Below are positions 10,595 through 23,372 of a DNA stretch of 64,000 nt, one piece after another; within the stretch, counting starts at the first letter, position 1, and every line of letters begins with the position of its first letter. The position numbers and the translations under genes are program-made. Below the pieces are notes generated by a model, which ran no database searches, was not told where the DNA came from, and worked only from the letters and a program-made list of their open reading frames with translations. The stretch is from contig QANZ01017167.1 of assembly GCA_003254925.1 (NCBI GenBank), positions 124,001-188,000 of the forward strand. Reading direction: 5' to 3'. This DNA is from Chamaecrista fasciculata (Eukaryota; Streptophyta; Magnoliopsida; Fabales; Fabaceae).

Positions 10595-12202
10595 ATGGCT
10601 GCCTCTCTCCCACATCCTTCATTCCATAAACACAAAGATTTACCACTAAAATCTCATCATCAGAAAATACCCAGCAGTGTCCTGTTGCTTCAAATGTGCC
10701 AAAGCCTTCAAGAAGTAAAACAACTTCATGCTCAATTCATTGTTTCAGGACTCCTTCATCACCCTTTGAACTCTGGGAGGCTCCTTGAGTCCTATGTCAA
10801 AATTTCTCAGATTAACTCTGCCATTTCTGTTTTTGAAAGCATACCCTCACCTGATGTTTTTGCCTACAACACAGCCATAAGAGGCCTTACTCTCTGTAAT
10901 TTCCCACATGATGCTCTTTTGCTTTATAATACAATTTTGCTAAATGGTCAACTTATTCCTGATGCTTATACTTATACTTTTGTACTCAAAGCTTGTTCAC
11001 ATTTGGAAGCTTTGTCTGAAGGTGAACAAGTGCATTGCCAGATTGTTAAGGCTGGGATTTCAACTAGTACTCACATTAATAGCTCACTGATTCACATGTA
11101 TACTAGTGTTAATAGATTTTCTTGTGCTGAGATTGTTCTTGCTGGGTTGTTTTCAGAAGTTGGAATTGCTGTTCTCAACTCAATGATTACTGGGTATTTA
11201 AGGTATGGCCATGTTGAGAAAGCCCGAAAGCTGTTTGAGGAAATGCCTGAAAGAGATATTGCTTCTTGGAATGCCATGATATCTGGGTACACAAGGAATG
11301 GTCTTCATTCTGAGGCTTTAGAGGTATTTCAGGAAATGATGGCATCATCCCAAGTTCCTAATATATCTCCCGATGAATCGACCCTCGTGAGCTCCTTGTC
11401 TGCCATTGCTAATCTGGGAACACTAGATCAGGGAAGATGGGTACACGCATATGTGGATAGAAATAAGGTTACGATTAGTAAAACTCTAGGTGCTGCTCTT
11501 ATTGACATGTATGCAAAGTGTGGCTGCATTGAGAGTGCCTATAAAGTATTCAAAAAAATGCCTGAAAGAGATATAGTGACTTGGGGAGCCATTATCTCAG
11601 GTTTCGCCATTCATGGGCAAGTTGAGAGATGTTTTGAATTGTTCCATCAGATGATTGTGGACGGAACTCATCCAAATGAAGTCATCTTTGTGTCCATTTT
11701 ATCTGCTTGTTCTCGTGCAGGGTATGTAGAAATGGGATATCACTATTTCAATCAAATGGTTCATGATTTTAGAATCACACCTTCGGTTGAGCATTATGGA
11801 TGTATGGTTGATCTTCTAGGCCGTGCAGGGAAACTAGCAGAAGCAGAAGATTTCATAGAATCAATGAAAGAAAAGCCGAATTCGGTTATATGGGGATCAT
11901 TCTTGAATGCTTGTAGGATGCATAATGATGCAAAGAGAGGGAATTTGGCAATAAGGAACTTGATGGATCTTGAGCCAGATTCTGGTGACAGATATAAATT
12001 GGCAGGGCTCATGTTTGCAAATGCTGGAGAAAAAGAAGATGAACAGAAAATAAGGAAGTTGATGAAGGAAAATAGGTTAAAAACTACGTGTGGGTTGAGT
12101 TCTGTAGAAGTTGAAGGTGAGGTGCATGAGTTTATAGCAGGAGATACAAGTCATGATGAAGTTAGAGAGATTTATACCATATGGGATGGACTAGCAGATT
12201 AA
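10595..12202 (+). CDS. Pentatricopeptide repeat protein, PLS class, E/E+ type
   Basis: Single exon, 535 aa, with the start in a CCATGG context. After about 35 residues come repeated 31-36-residue PPR units. Examples are FAYNTAIRGL (~90-100), MPERDIASWNAMISGYTRNG (~210-230), LIDMYAKCGCIESAYKVFKKM (~300-320) and DIVTWGAIISGFAIHGQVE. The end WGSFLNACRMHNDAKRGNLA...LEPDSGDRY, then KENRLKTTCGLSSVEVEG and HEFIAGDTSHDE, is the E and E+ region. There is no DYW deaminase domain, so any editing role would need a partner enzyme. Such proteins bind organellar RNA and mostly act in C-to-U editing in plastids or mitochondria. No clear transit peptide can be called. It may be the orthologue of the Arabidopsis PPR gene At5g56310; that is inference from chromosome position and domain class. 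Confidence 0.93.
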   Translation: MAASLPHPSFHKHKDLPLKSHHQKIPSSVLLLQMCQSLQEVKQLHAQFIVSGLLHHPLNSGRLLESYVKISQINSAISVFESIPSPDVFAYNTAIRGLTLCNFPHDALLLYNTILLNGQLIPDAYTYTFVLKACSHLEALSEGEQVHCQIVKAGISTSTHINSSLIHMYTSVNRFSCAEIVLAGLFSEVGIAVLNSMITGYLRYGHVEKARKLFEEMPERDIASWNAMISGYTRNGLHSEALEVFQEMMASSQVPNISPDESTLVSSLSAIANLGTLDQGRWVHAYVDRNKVTISKTLGAALIDMYAKCGCIESAYKVFKKMPERDIVTWGAIISGFAIHGQVERCFELFHQMIVDGTHPNEVIFVSILSACSRAGYVEMGYHYFNQMVHDFRITPSVEHYGCMVDLLGRAGKLAEAEDFIESMKEKPNSVIWGSFLNACRMHNDAKRGNLAIRNLMDLEPDSGDRYKLAGLMFANAGEKEDEQKIRKLMKENRLKTTCGLSSVEVEGEVHEFIAGDTSHDEVREIYTIWDGLAD

Positions 12203-12628
12203 TGGCCTGGTTAAAAAAGTGCTGGGAAATAATAACATGAAGATGGATTTTTTTTTTAAAGGACATAAATATGTTGAAGGTTATTTATTTATTTATTTAA
12301 AGGTGTGGCTAGATGATTATAGATAGGGTAACAGTAGGGTCTTTAGAGTTGAGAAAAATATTTTCTTTATACTTGGACTTAGAGCCAAATGAATAACAAA
12401 ATCAATCCGCATCTTCATATCATAACCACTGGTTTTGGAGTCAAATTAAAAATTATGTTAAATGCATAGCATCTACTAAAATTTACTCACTATGCAAAAT
12501 TCCTAAACTTTGAAAACAAATAAAATATCTCCTGGTTACCAAAAAAAAATCTCCTAAATTTTAATTTGCAAAGGATCTCTTTTGATAATTTCTTATTAAA
12601 AAAAATCAATTTTTCATTTATTTTTCTG

Positions 12629-13050
12629 ATGGCCAAAGTCCCAATTCGGTCTCATAGTTTTTGTTCGGTTACCAATTTGGTCTTATATTTTTTTTTTGCA
12701 CTTTTGGTCTCATCTTTGAGTCAGATCCCAATTTGGTCTCATATTTTTTTGTTGTTGAAGATTTAGTCTCATATATTTGGGTTAATTATAAAACTGGTTC
12801 TATATCTTTTGGGTCAAGCGTAGAAGTGGTTTCATATCTTTGCAAAAGGATCAACCGTCAGTTGATCTTTTTGTAAAGATATGAGACAAATTCTGCAACC
12901 TAACCAAAAGATATGAGGAAAAAAAAAAATTATATGAGATCAAATTAGGACATTTTGAAAAGATATATGGTCAAAATTACAACAAAAAAAGATACATGAT
13001 CAAATTAAAAATTAAAAAAAATATAAAATCAAATTTACACTTTGACCTTT
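12629..13050. mobile_element. Mutator-like MITE
   Basis: GGCCAAAGTCCCAATTCGGT at the left and AATTTACACTTTGACC at the right are inverted. The interior repeats TTTGGTCTCATAT on one arm and ATATGAGA-CAAAT on the other. The centre is a palindrome, GATCAACCGTCAGTTGATC. No open frame. The central words match the fragment at 1-176. Confidence 0.65.
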
Positions 13051-14187
13051 TCTGATTGTTGCATTTTTTTCAGCAAGATTGTTGCATTTGATATTGACTG
13101 GAATTTACCTTTGACTGCTACTGTATTTAGTGGTAATCAAAAAGTTATTTTTTTTAAAAAATAAGAAATCTTAACAAAGGTTTTTTTTATATAATAATAT
13201 AATTAAGGCTAAAATACAAAAGATTCTCATGAATTTTGAGTCATGTGCTATTTACCCCCTTCAACTTCAAAGCTTAATAAATAGGACCCTAAACTTTATA
13301 TCTTAGTCTGCAAAACTCTAGAGTCCTATACCAAAACTGTACATTAGATCCTCAATATTAACAAAATAAAAAAGATAAAATAATAAATAAATACTTTTTG
13401 ATAATTAGAAACATAAATTTTAGATTAAATGCGAGAGATATGTTCACGTTCAATATTTTTTAAACCAATTTGAAACATCATAAAAACGTATAAAACCAAT
13501 ATGAAACAAATGAAAGATAATAAATCAATTTGAAATTTACCTCATACATAAGGGACCAATTTGAAACTTTAGCCAACTTTTATATACTTTTAAGTTTAAT
13601 TATTATTAAATAATGATATATTCATAATGTCATAATTGGATAATTTATTTTTGTGTAAAATTGTAAAAGATCATAAATTTATTTTTGAAAATACTGAATG
13701 TCTTTATGACGCTTCTTATTTTCAGCTTATTTTTTGAAAACATTTTCAAGAAAACTGTACCAAATACATTGCCAATATATATTTCTTATTTTAAGAGAAT
13801 ATAAAAACAAAAACAAGACAACCAACTATATTCATTTTTAAAGTTCTTAAGTTTAATCTATTTCTCATAAACTATCACAGCCTTCGCTAGTCTCTACCAC
13901 GTTTCCCTTTATTTCCATCTCCACCAATTATTTATATCAATGTTATTGTCATCGGTATCATCATTATTGTAATTGTCACTATTGCAACTATTATTAAAAG
14001 GATGAATTATTAAAAGAAAAGGCATCAAGTTCTCTGTCATTGGATTAAAAAAATAGTTATTGCAAGCAATATACATTTGTTTAAAAAAGTATTTTATAAG
14101 AATCTCTGAACAACTATTTTTTTCGTAATCTAATGACCTCAAACATCTAATAAGAATATTTGTTAGAACTATCATTGCTGCCAACTC
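13051..14187. other. Intergenic 3' of the PPR gene
   Basis: AT-rich. Between 13240 and 13570 there are repeated phrases such as AAACCAATTTGAAAC and AGGGACCAATTTGAAAC, which look like decayed repeat ends. No supported gene. Confidence 0.45.
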
Positions 14188-14212
14188 AATTATTATTATT
14201 ATTATTATTATC
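14188..14212 (+). repeat. (ATT)n microsatellite
   Basis: About seven ATT units. An antisense poly-Ile frame here is a by-product. Confidence 0.85.
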
Positions 14213-14512
14213 AAATACCTCTCCTAGCAAAATGTCACACATCTAACCCTTGATGAAAATATTTTTTTTCCCTGAATTTTTCTTTTGAAAAACAATTATC
14301 CCCAAAATACCCTTGAAGTCATTAATTCTAAGTAGATCACTTTGCTTAAGTTACAACTTAAAAGTCATTCATCAGAGGACAAAAGCACCTTCAAGGATGA
14401 ATCATTAACAACATATAACTGAAGGGCCGAAGTTGATCATAAAAGAGGCGACACAATCACACAAGTCATCTGTGTTTCCAGACAATTCATCCCAATCTCA
14501 TTGTATCGTTCA

Positions 14513-14540
14513 ATATATATATATATATATATATATATAT
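14513..14540 (+). repeat. (AT)n microsatellite downstream of ARP8
   Basis: About 13 uninterrupted AT units about 270 bp beyond the ARP8 stop codon. Confidence 0.9.
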
Positions 14541-14806
14541 CAAAATACCTCATCTTGTTGATCTATTCTTCAGTTGATTGTCATTTTCTTCTATACAAAG
14601 GAAAATGTAGATGAACTGAATGCTTATTGAAAGGTTTCTCGTACACAATTTAAAGCTATTATTGCTAAATACATGCACTATTTCTATAGATGATAACATG
14701 AATATACTCCTTTAATATTCCTGCCCCTTGGGAGGATGATGTAAATGATTCAGTTGCAGGCACAGAATCATTTGTATTAAAGAACAGAAAGCTTGGGAGA
14801 AAGTAA

Positions 14807-17800
14807 TCACCATATGAGTTTGAGTCTAGACTTCTGACGAGAGGTCTTCTTTACACACCAGGTACCAGGAAAGGTGCTCAACTGTACACAATTTCAAAAC
14901 ATTCCTGAGCAGTATTCAAAATATTAAAATTAAGCCTGTCAACCCTGCTTCAGCTTGATCAGAACCTGCCTCTGAACAGACTTCTGATCATCAAGCTATC
15001 ATAATCAATGATTATATATATATATATAATACTACTAAAATCGCTTGTAATATCCAAAGATCTTACCTATCCCACTCTTTTTTTTTTTCAAAAAAGAAAA
15101 CCTAAAACACAATTATCTAAGAGAAAGAATTGTTTGCACTGCAAAAAGAGAAATGACTTGGTTCTTGTGATGTTTAGTGAGAAATTGAATGAACAAAATG
15201 TTACATATATAAGAGAGTCCAATTTCAATTTAGAAGACGTTCTTCTTACGATGAATGGAGCATGGAGGAAATGATATAAGAATAGAAGATGAAGTATTTG
15301 AAGTTTGGAAAATATTCGATCTCATGATACTGTTGATTATTTTGATATTTATGATAAGGCACAAATGGTGCCATGAAAGTTGATAATAATTAGGATATGG
15401 ATGAACATGATGTTTAAATATATTTTTTATGTTTAATGTATTATGTACTGATATTGGTTATTTATTAACTTCATATTTAGATTTTTGAAAAATATTTACA
15501 TAAAACACACACACACACATGTATATATATATGTGTATATACATATTTATGAAAGGGGTAGAATCTTACGATCCTCGTTGTAATCTTACAGTTCTATCTA
15601 TCTCATGCCCCTTTTGATCTTAGGTAAGATCTTGATTTTGATAGTATTGTGTATATATATATGTTAAGTCACTTCAATAGGGTGGAATCAATCAAGAAAA
15701 GTTCCAAATGGTGGACTTCATGCAACACAAAATGAGTGTATATGCAACAAACTAATATCAAATTTATGAAAGAAATAGATAACTCACGTTGCCAATAATC
15801 TTTCCTCCAAACCATGCAGTATCAGCACCATATGGAGGAGGTATTACTCTGATTCTATTGGACACATGGGGAGAAAGTGATTCACGAAGCTCCTTTTCTA
15901 ACCTTTCTGAAACAATAAGGAGCCCAAAAGTAGGATGAAAACTCATTATTAGATTAGAAGTAGTCCATCACCTGGAGTTTTCTTTACCTTCGTTCTATAT
16001 CATCATCATCATCATCCATAGAAGAAAATATGCAAATCGTCACAAATAAAAAAGAATATTTACCTGCTAGACCTGGTAAACATGCAGTCCCTCCAGATAA
16101 AACTACAGTCTTAAACCAATCAGGGTCGCCGGCTAATTCAGCTGAATGGCAATGGTCCATACAAAGAGCTATGGCCTGGTGCAAACCCATTGCTTGCCTA
16201 CACCGATACATTCATAATAAGCTTAATTTACTATTCAAGGTTAATATGAGACAAGCTGACTAGCGGGTAATAATTCTCCTAGGTGTACCACATATCATAT
16301 GGATGAAAAAGATTTTCATGGAAATTAAATATAAACTCGACCACAAGTCCCTGCATGCGTTGCATATTGCCTTATCATTACACTTGCAGGTAAGGAGGCT
16401 CACTCATTTATCCTTTTCCAAATTACCACATTTTTTCTTATGTAGAAGTCAATAAAATAAAAGAATAGGACAGTTAAGATTAAAGGAGATAAATCATGAC
16501 ATGGGAAAGTCTTGTTCCTTAGAAGAGCACTATGTTCTAGTCTACAGTTGATAACTTTCTCAAAATTCCAACAGTTTATTTTTCAATTAATGGTGCACTC
16601 TGTAAATATGATTTCTCCAGATACAATTAACAAAGAAATCTTTCTCAACACAATAGGTAAACTTTTAATCCATGAAATGTCAGATTAATGGCAGAATTAT
16701 CAGAAATTTGCTACATAAACTATTCTGGAACATGGCGTTTTAATGTCAAGACTGAGTTTAACCAAAGGTCAATTCACAGGCAGAGAACAAATTCAGTCCG
16801 TGAAAATTCTCATCACATTTAGGTGATATCAGTATCTGGGTCTAATAGAAGCTCCTCCCTTTTTTCTGAGTAAGTTGAACGGTGAAGGAGATAATGGATT
16901 AAAATGTTTTGTTCTCATGTCATACATTTGTGAGATATATACCTACTGTGTAAGAAATTTTTATTTGTTAAGGATGACAAAATGCATTTCCAACTTCCAA
17001 GTGCCAAAAGAGAAAACCCAAGTTCATTAGGAGTATCATTAAGGAACAAAATGAAAAGCCAATTAGGTGATGATATGAAGAGCTAATTTAAGAATCATTC
17101 CTCGCCCATAGTTTATGTGGACCTACATTTCTGAAGCGAATATATATGCTCAATCTGTTTTATGTTGATACTATATTGCAAGCAGTACAATACTTACAAA
17201 CCAGCAAGACGAGGCTGGAACAAGATCTCTCCTGTTTGAAACCGCTCTTTTGAAAGTGTAAACCACCCTTCTGCAGCTTCAAATGATGCTTGTGTATCTT
17301 TTGATAGCTCAGCTTCATAATCAAGAGCGACATAGCATAGCTTCTGTTGCCATGCAACCAATAGATCATCAGACAACTTCATTTAGATGATATTGCAGGA
17401 AACTAGTAGTTTCTGAGTTAAAAATTTTAAATATCAACCACTCCCACCACAATATTAAAAGAATAAGGGAAAGAAATCAACTCATAATGAAAAAAGAAAA
17501 AAATTGAAAGAAATCACAAGGTAATTTCTGCAAAAGTAATGTTCCTACTATTCATTCAGACGAGTCTAATCTACCAATGGTATGCCTACTTGCCATAAAA
17601 TTTTACTTTTTATTTGCCTGATAAAGTTCTTTGCAGGACCCCACTAGATTTTTGACCCATCAACCATCAATGCCAATGAGGCAGAAGATATTTCAACACT
17701 TGACTTGGGAAAAACTGAAGGCACATATTTGAATAATAGGTCACTAATAATGAAAACCTTGAGCATCAGGAGTTGAGATATAAAATTACTTTTTTGGAAG

Positions 17801-20800
17801 GAAAAAAATGAATTAAAGAGAGACAAAAAGTATCCGAAACTTATTGATTTGCCAACAACAGGATTTCAGTGACATTCACTATTTGAAGACCCAAAATATG
17901 GTCTTACTTGAGAGAGCTTTAAATAACACAGTCATTGTAATTTCCGTTAACAGATGTTTTACATAGACAACAGCCAGTAAACCACCTCTCAACCAATACT
18001 AAAATATACAAATACAAGTTATGATAAATAATGGATATACTTTTGTCCTCCCAGGTGCACCAGAGCACCACAGACTGCCTCAACAATATAATGGGTGAAA
18101 TCTCTGAAAACATTTCAGAGTGAAAAAGAATGGCAATACCTCTTTAAGTGTGCGAACAGTGTACAAAGATTCAAAATTCATGTTGTTTTGTTGCATGAGC
18201 TCCCTAAGGAATCCTGTAAGTTTTAGTGCTCCGAGTCCCACAACTTCCACACCCACCTTACGCATAACTTTACCATTTAGAACTGTAAAAAGACAATTGC
18301 AGGTGACTAAATTACCAAAAAAAACTAAATAAATAAACTTGGCAATATATTCTTCCCTTTCATAATGAAGAGAGAATATATGTAATGCTTCAGCAAACAA
18401 AGGATGTTTAAACATTAACAACCATTTAATCCTGCCTGGACAGCACACTACCAAGGTCCACATATAAGATTTCAATATTAAGCATTAATAAATACTTTTA
18501 TAAGGAAACAGGGCAAAAATGAGAAAGGAAACTGTAGAGCATACTTGGGACTATAGATGTAACCTGAAAACCGATATTAACAGATATTCCAGAAGTTCGT
18601 CTGGCAGCATACAGAGCTAGAGTAGCCTACATTGACCAAATAGATGGTACGTAAATACATAACACCAAAAAATTGATTGAAAGAACAGAAATAACCCAAT
18701 AGTATCCTTGGACACAGTTATATTCATAAACAAGACACATTACAAAGATCTTAATTTATACTCTTGAATTACTGTTAGACTGCATCATATGCATCCTACC
18801 CTGACTTGAATAAGTCATACCAAGGTCCTTTGCCATTAACTTGACACAGAATAATCATTAATTCATTCCCTTCCATTAAATCCAGTGTTTCGGAATGCCC
18901 AATACCAAGCTACAATTTCAAAAAGGACCAAGCTAAAGATGACAATAGTCAAAACTCAAATCCTAACAAGAGAATCCAAAGTTGGAATAATTTCCAGCCA
19001 GCTACTTTTGACAATAGTCTCCCAATTTCTACTCTTTTAAAATAATGCCTCCCACGACCATTACACCCTCCTTCATCTGCAAAACCAAACTAAAAATTAT
19101 ATATCCCACAACCATAAAAGCAAATTTTACTAAAGGAAAGCTCAGTCTAGTTACCCAGAAAGAATTTGGACATCTGAATTACAATTCACAAGTGCCAAGT
19201 TTGGGAGTTTCATATAGATTTCATGATCCAGATTCAAGGGTGCAAACATTTTCCTTTTGACCAAAAGTGATTTTTTGCACTGGTTATGTCATAATTCTGC
19301 AAATTCAACACCTGACTTTACATAAGATCTTCTAATGATATTTAGCAATTCTAGTCTTACAACCCTTAAAGAGTTTAAGTTTGATATCAGATGTAATTAA
19401 TGGAATAAAAATTAGTTTTATTGAAAAAAGTCACCATTTTTACATTCCTTTTAACATCTTTCTTTTCATAATTTTCGGCTCTTAAACTAGTAAGCAAAGC
19501 TCCAAGAACATACTGCTTGTGCGCTTTTAATTTGACTCATCTTTATGGTAGATAAAAGGCAACTGGAGCATTGTTTTCTTTCTTTCCTTTATAAAAGAAA
19601 AAAAAAACCTGGTTGACAGCACAAATAGCAGGAACATTCATGTCAAACAAGGCAGTATAAATTGCGTCTTTAAGCTGCTGTCTTGATGCTTTGGCAGATT
19701 CAGTATCTGAAATGATGGAAAGAGATTAAATGAGTTTGATCACTTTTGCACAAAACAATTAGAAAGACTAAAGCTAAAATATAAGTAGTGAGTCCAGTGC
19801 TTAGGTGGTCTATCTTCATTGTTACTGTTACATAGGCATACAGAAGCATAGCTAAACGTCCAAAATGAAACTTTTGTTCATGTTTGCAAACACGACATGA
19901 GGAAGCTAAATGCAAATGGATAATAGAATACTTTGAAGAGTATTTAATTAGCATAGTTTTATTGCTAATCAAATGATTTCTTGAGAAGGTAACCAAGTGG
20001 TGAGTCCAGTGCTCGAGTGGTATATTTTCATAATTTCACAGTGATTGTTACATAGGTATACAGGAGGATCGCTGATGCCTGATTGTCCAAATTGAAACTT
20101 TTGTTCATGTTTGCACACACATCAGATGAGGAAGCTAAATGCAGATGGCTGATGTAGCACTTCAAAAAGTATCTAATTAGCACAATTTGATTGGTAATTA
20201 AATAATTTCTTGAGAAGGTAACCAGTGCATTGATACCGAGTAATCATACCTTGCACTTCAGAAGAACATGGATTCATCATATTTGCAATATATAAGTTTC
20301 AAAAAGAAAAGATTCATATCATGATTTATAATGCTCGGAGTTTTTTTCTTTCCTTTTATCAGTATTTCTACTGAAGTAAATTATAAAATGTGACTGACCA
20401 TCATAATGGCATATTGGTATAGAAACAATGACTGGTTGGGTGCTTGGTTTCACCTGCATCCTGTGGAGAAAGCAACTAATATCAGGAATCCAAGCAAGAA
20501 CCACTTACAGAGTTAGGGATGCAGAAACTTAATTGGCATGGCTTAGTTGTGGTAAAGGTTTCTCTATTAGAAAGCAATTTAAGTCAGCGGATATTAAATC
20601 TGTATATCAAGTCACCAATTGTGTCAAGATACATTACTTGTAAAGGATTATGTAAAGACTGCATGTAATTAAACTTGGCCATAGTAGAGGTCAGGAGACA
20701 GAGAATTGGAAGGAGATGGATTTATTATTTAAGATGTACTGACATTCTCCACTGCAGAAACTTTTAGATCTCTGATACTATACAGCAATTCCATTGAGAT

Positions 20801-22132
20801 GACATAAAATGAGCTAAATTATGGAATGAAAAATTATGATCTGTATTCAATGGCTGAATTTTTTATATTGAGGCTATATAAATAAATGTATATTTATAAA
20901 AAGCAAACTCTAACCAAAATTATCATTTAATGCACATTGATTTAATTTTGACTTGATACATTGGTTAAATATACACTGATCTAAACTCCACAGTTATTTT
21001 TTCTTCAAGAAAATGCAATACAAAAGATGTTTGACAGTTAAACCAGTGTAAAGATTCATTCATCGAACACATATAAGATTTTTCACTCCTTTGTCTCAAG
21101 AAAAATTAACTAGTTATTGTGATGAAGTCTCTCAAAATTTTCTTCTTGTAAACTAAAAATTAAAAACAAGAAACGAAAAATGACAGACCTTCTATAAATA
21201 GTTTCAAAAAAATGTCGAAGTCTGGTGTACATTGGAGACTCAATGTTACCAAATTCCTGCATACCAATTGTAAAATATTTAAGAATAAAAATTTTAAAGC
21301 GGAAAAAAACTGCTGCTACAAATCCCGAATAAGGGATCGCCAGCATCTGAGAAAAATAAATATATATTGTTTTTGCAGTCTAAGTCAGTGGTAGTTCCAA
21401 TAAAAGTTTTACCAAAAACGTTGCCGATCGTCCTGATGGACATGCGTATTTGCTCCAACCAAACTTGCAATAGCCAGAACCACCTAATGAAAACCTCAAA
21501 CTCTTAACGCAAAAAGAAGAAAAAGAAAAGAAAATCATGAATAACAGAGACACAAGAATACATGTAGTAGCAACACGAACCATCAATGATAACAGCACCA
21601 GGCACTTGTGCTCGTTGGCCATATATACGCTTGAAAGATAACAGAGGCATCTGACTACCAAAGGTTCTGTAATTTCAACAAGTCAAAACACAATAAGAAG
21701 CTAATACTAATACCAATTAAGTCATCCACTATTCACAAGTGAACACACCATTACCAGATATCGAAGTAATCGATTGAATCGAAGAGGGAAAATTGGGGAT
21801 ACTTACGGAAGAGGGTATCCAGAACTCAAACTGGTCTCGGCGAAAAATATGGAGTCCCATGGTTCCTGTTGGTTGGTCTGAAGGAAGTAAATCCAGAGGC
21901 GATCATCGGAGACTAGCGATGCCCATGCTTTGCACACAAGGCTCAATTTCGCAGCGTCTTTAGGGCCTAGAAGCCTCACGATTTGGATCAAAATGTCATA
22001 AGGAATCTGCTCGAATGGACCCATCGATGAGTCCAGCCATCGCATTCGTTCAACTGAGCTGGAATTTGAACTCGAACTCGAACTCGAACGATTCGACACC
22101 GATTCCCACACTTTCTTGAACAGCGTCGCCAT
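14807..22132 (-). CDS. ARP8: F-box actin-related protein 8 (ARP8)
   Basis: Twelve exons fit GT-AG rules in frame: 22132-21807, 21666-21581, 21483-21413, 21256-21189, 20460-20399, 19706-19609, 18626-18545, 18282-18140, 17343-17198, 16197-16064, 15906-15788 and 14881-14807. They total 1410 nt, or 469 aa, close to what I recall for Arabidopsis ARP8 (about 471). A Ser-rich N-terminus is followed by an F-box at about residues 40-85 (FEQIPYDILIQIVRLL, LSLVCKAWASL). The rest is an actin fold with IIDGGSGYCKFGWS, VNIGFQ, VVLSGGTACLPGLAERLEKEL and VIPPPYGADTAWFGGKIIGN. The end is RLKLIW. ARP8 is a plant-specific F-box/actin fusion reported in the nucleolus; its substrate is unknown. Its place next to LLG genes matches Arabidopsis. 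Intron 5 contains a tandem repeat, and part of exon 9 with intron 8 is copied at 30067. Confidence 0.95.
15553..15645 (+). repeat. Fragment of GATCTT-rich repeat beyond ARP8 exon 11
   Basis: GGGTAGAATCTTACGATCCTC and TCTATCTCATGCCCCTTTTGATC match, with drift, the right end of the element at 46556-47272 (TTTTACGGTCCTC, TCTATCCTGTGCCCCTCCCGATC). It lies in the last intron of ARP8 next to (AC)n and (AT)n runs. Confidence 0.5.
19788..20230. repeat. Tandem direct repeat in ARP8 intron 5
   Basis: Two consecutive units (19788-19999 and 20000-20230) each begin GTGAGTCCAGTGCT, contain GAAACTTTTGTTCATGTTTGC and GAGGAAGCTAAATGCA, and end TTTCTTGAGAAGGTAACCA. They have diverged by substitutions and small indels. 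Neither unit is coding. Confidence 0.85.
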
Positions 22133-22565
22133 GATAATATTAGGTCACGCAGTGAAATTCAAATCCATCGAAAGCAATTTCCGAATCACGGAGAAGATGG
22201 GGACTCCGATTCTGACTCAGATTGAAGCGAAGGCGTTGAACTTCGGGGGAGTATGGAGAGAGATTGAGAGAATATGCGGACACGTAAGAGAATTCTATCC
22301 ATGTATGAGATATTTTTTAAGTTCATGTGTGAAAACTGAAAAGGAATTTGATTACAATTTAGGTAAAATATCATTTTGATCCTCAAATTATAGAGTAACT
22401 TCCATTTTGGTCAAAATATCATTTTCATTTCCAAATTTTTCCATTTGTTCTTTAATAGTCTAAAAATGTCATTTCTCTTGATTCCTGTTAAAGTTAAAAA
22501 CTTAATGAAGACGATTTTCTTCTATAAGTGAATTGAATTTGATAGAGAGAAAAAACTTTGTTCTT
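22133..22565. other. ARP8 upstream region
   Basis: The promoter and leader of the - strand ARP8 gene should lie here. Short open frames across it are not supported as genes. No clear TATA box was seen in the first 100 bp upstream. Confidence 0.4.
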
Positions 22566-22945
22566 AGGCAAAAATATTAATTTTGTCCCTAAACTTTACA
22601 CCAATTGTCAATTTTGTCCCCAATCTTTTTTTGCTGTCAATTTCATTTCCAATTTTTACATTTTGATCAATTTTATCCTTTAACAAACTTTTTTTTTTCA
22701 ATAAATTAACAACAGATTGCATCTTGTTTTTCAATTTGAGTTAAGATTTGAATTTCTTTTTCTATCAATTTTACATTACATATTATTAGTCACGTAGATT
22801 CTATCATTAATGTTTGGCTAAAGTAAGAGAAAATGACAAAATTGACCAAAATGTGAAACATTGAGGACGAAATTGACAGTAAAAAAAGATTGGGTATGAA
22901 ATTGACAATTGATGTAAAGTTTAGAGACAAAATTAATACTTTTAC
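22566..22945. mobile_element. Inverted-repeat element upstream of ARP8
   Basis: AATATTAATTTTGTCCCTAA, then GTCAATTTTGTCCCCAATC on the left arm. The right arm gives the reverse complement (GATTGGGTATGAAATTGACAA, TTTAGAGACAAAATTAATAC). Arms are about 115 bp and the interior is AT-rich. The flanks share GTTCTT only, so the target duplication is uncertain. A one-arm relative is at 55330. Confidence 0.7.
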
Positions 22946-23109
22946 ATCGTTCTTGTAAAAGAATTCAACTACAAATTAATTTTTAATTTATAATTAATTT
23001 TTTTTCTTTTTTTTACTAATACTCTTATTATGAGTTTTATATACGACAGAAAAATAATTCAACAAAAATCAAAAGAAATCATCAAAAGATTGGCTAAAAC
23101 CCTATTTTG
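22946..23109. other. AT-rich spacer
   Basis: Nothing recognised. Confidence 0.4.
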
Positions 23110-23372
23110 ATCTTCCCTCACGTATTTATTATGGTTATCCGAAAGTCACAAAATTGCTTGAAATGAGTATACATAGCAACAAAACGATCGCTGCAAAAAA
23201 CCCTGTTGTAAAAATGTTTTCTAGCAACAAGTAGTAGCTACCAAAGCCCCTCTTTTGTAGTGATAATGTCGTTGCCAAAAAGGAGAATTTGCAGAGACAA
23301 TCTCGTTGCAGAAACTCCGATGAATTTCGCTCAATAAAGCAATATCGCTGCAAAAGCAAAAAGATTTCCTAG
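23110..23372 (-). mobile_element. CACTA-type transposon end relics
   Basis: On the - strand a CACTAGGAAATC terminus begins at about 23372 and a second CACTACAAAAGAGG begins at about 23264. Both run into repeated GCAGCGATAT, GTTGCAGCG and GCAACGA words typical of CACTA subterminal repeats. No transposase is present. Confidence 0.5.

Noticed and set aside
18080-18475. 131-codon frame on the - strand in ARP8
   Set aside because: Exon 8 plus flanking intron read-through, replaced by the spliced model.
22116-22379. 87-codon + strand frame overlapping the ARP8 start
   Set aside because: Antisense to the ARP8 leader and first codons; no supporting family or promoter.
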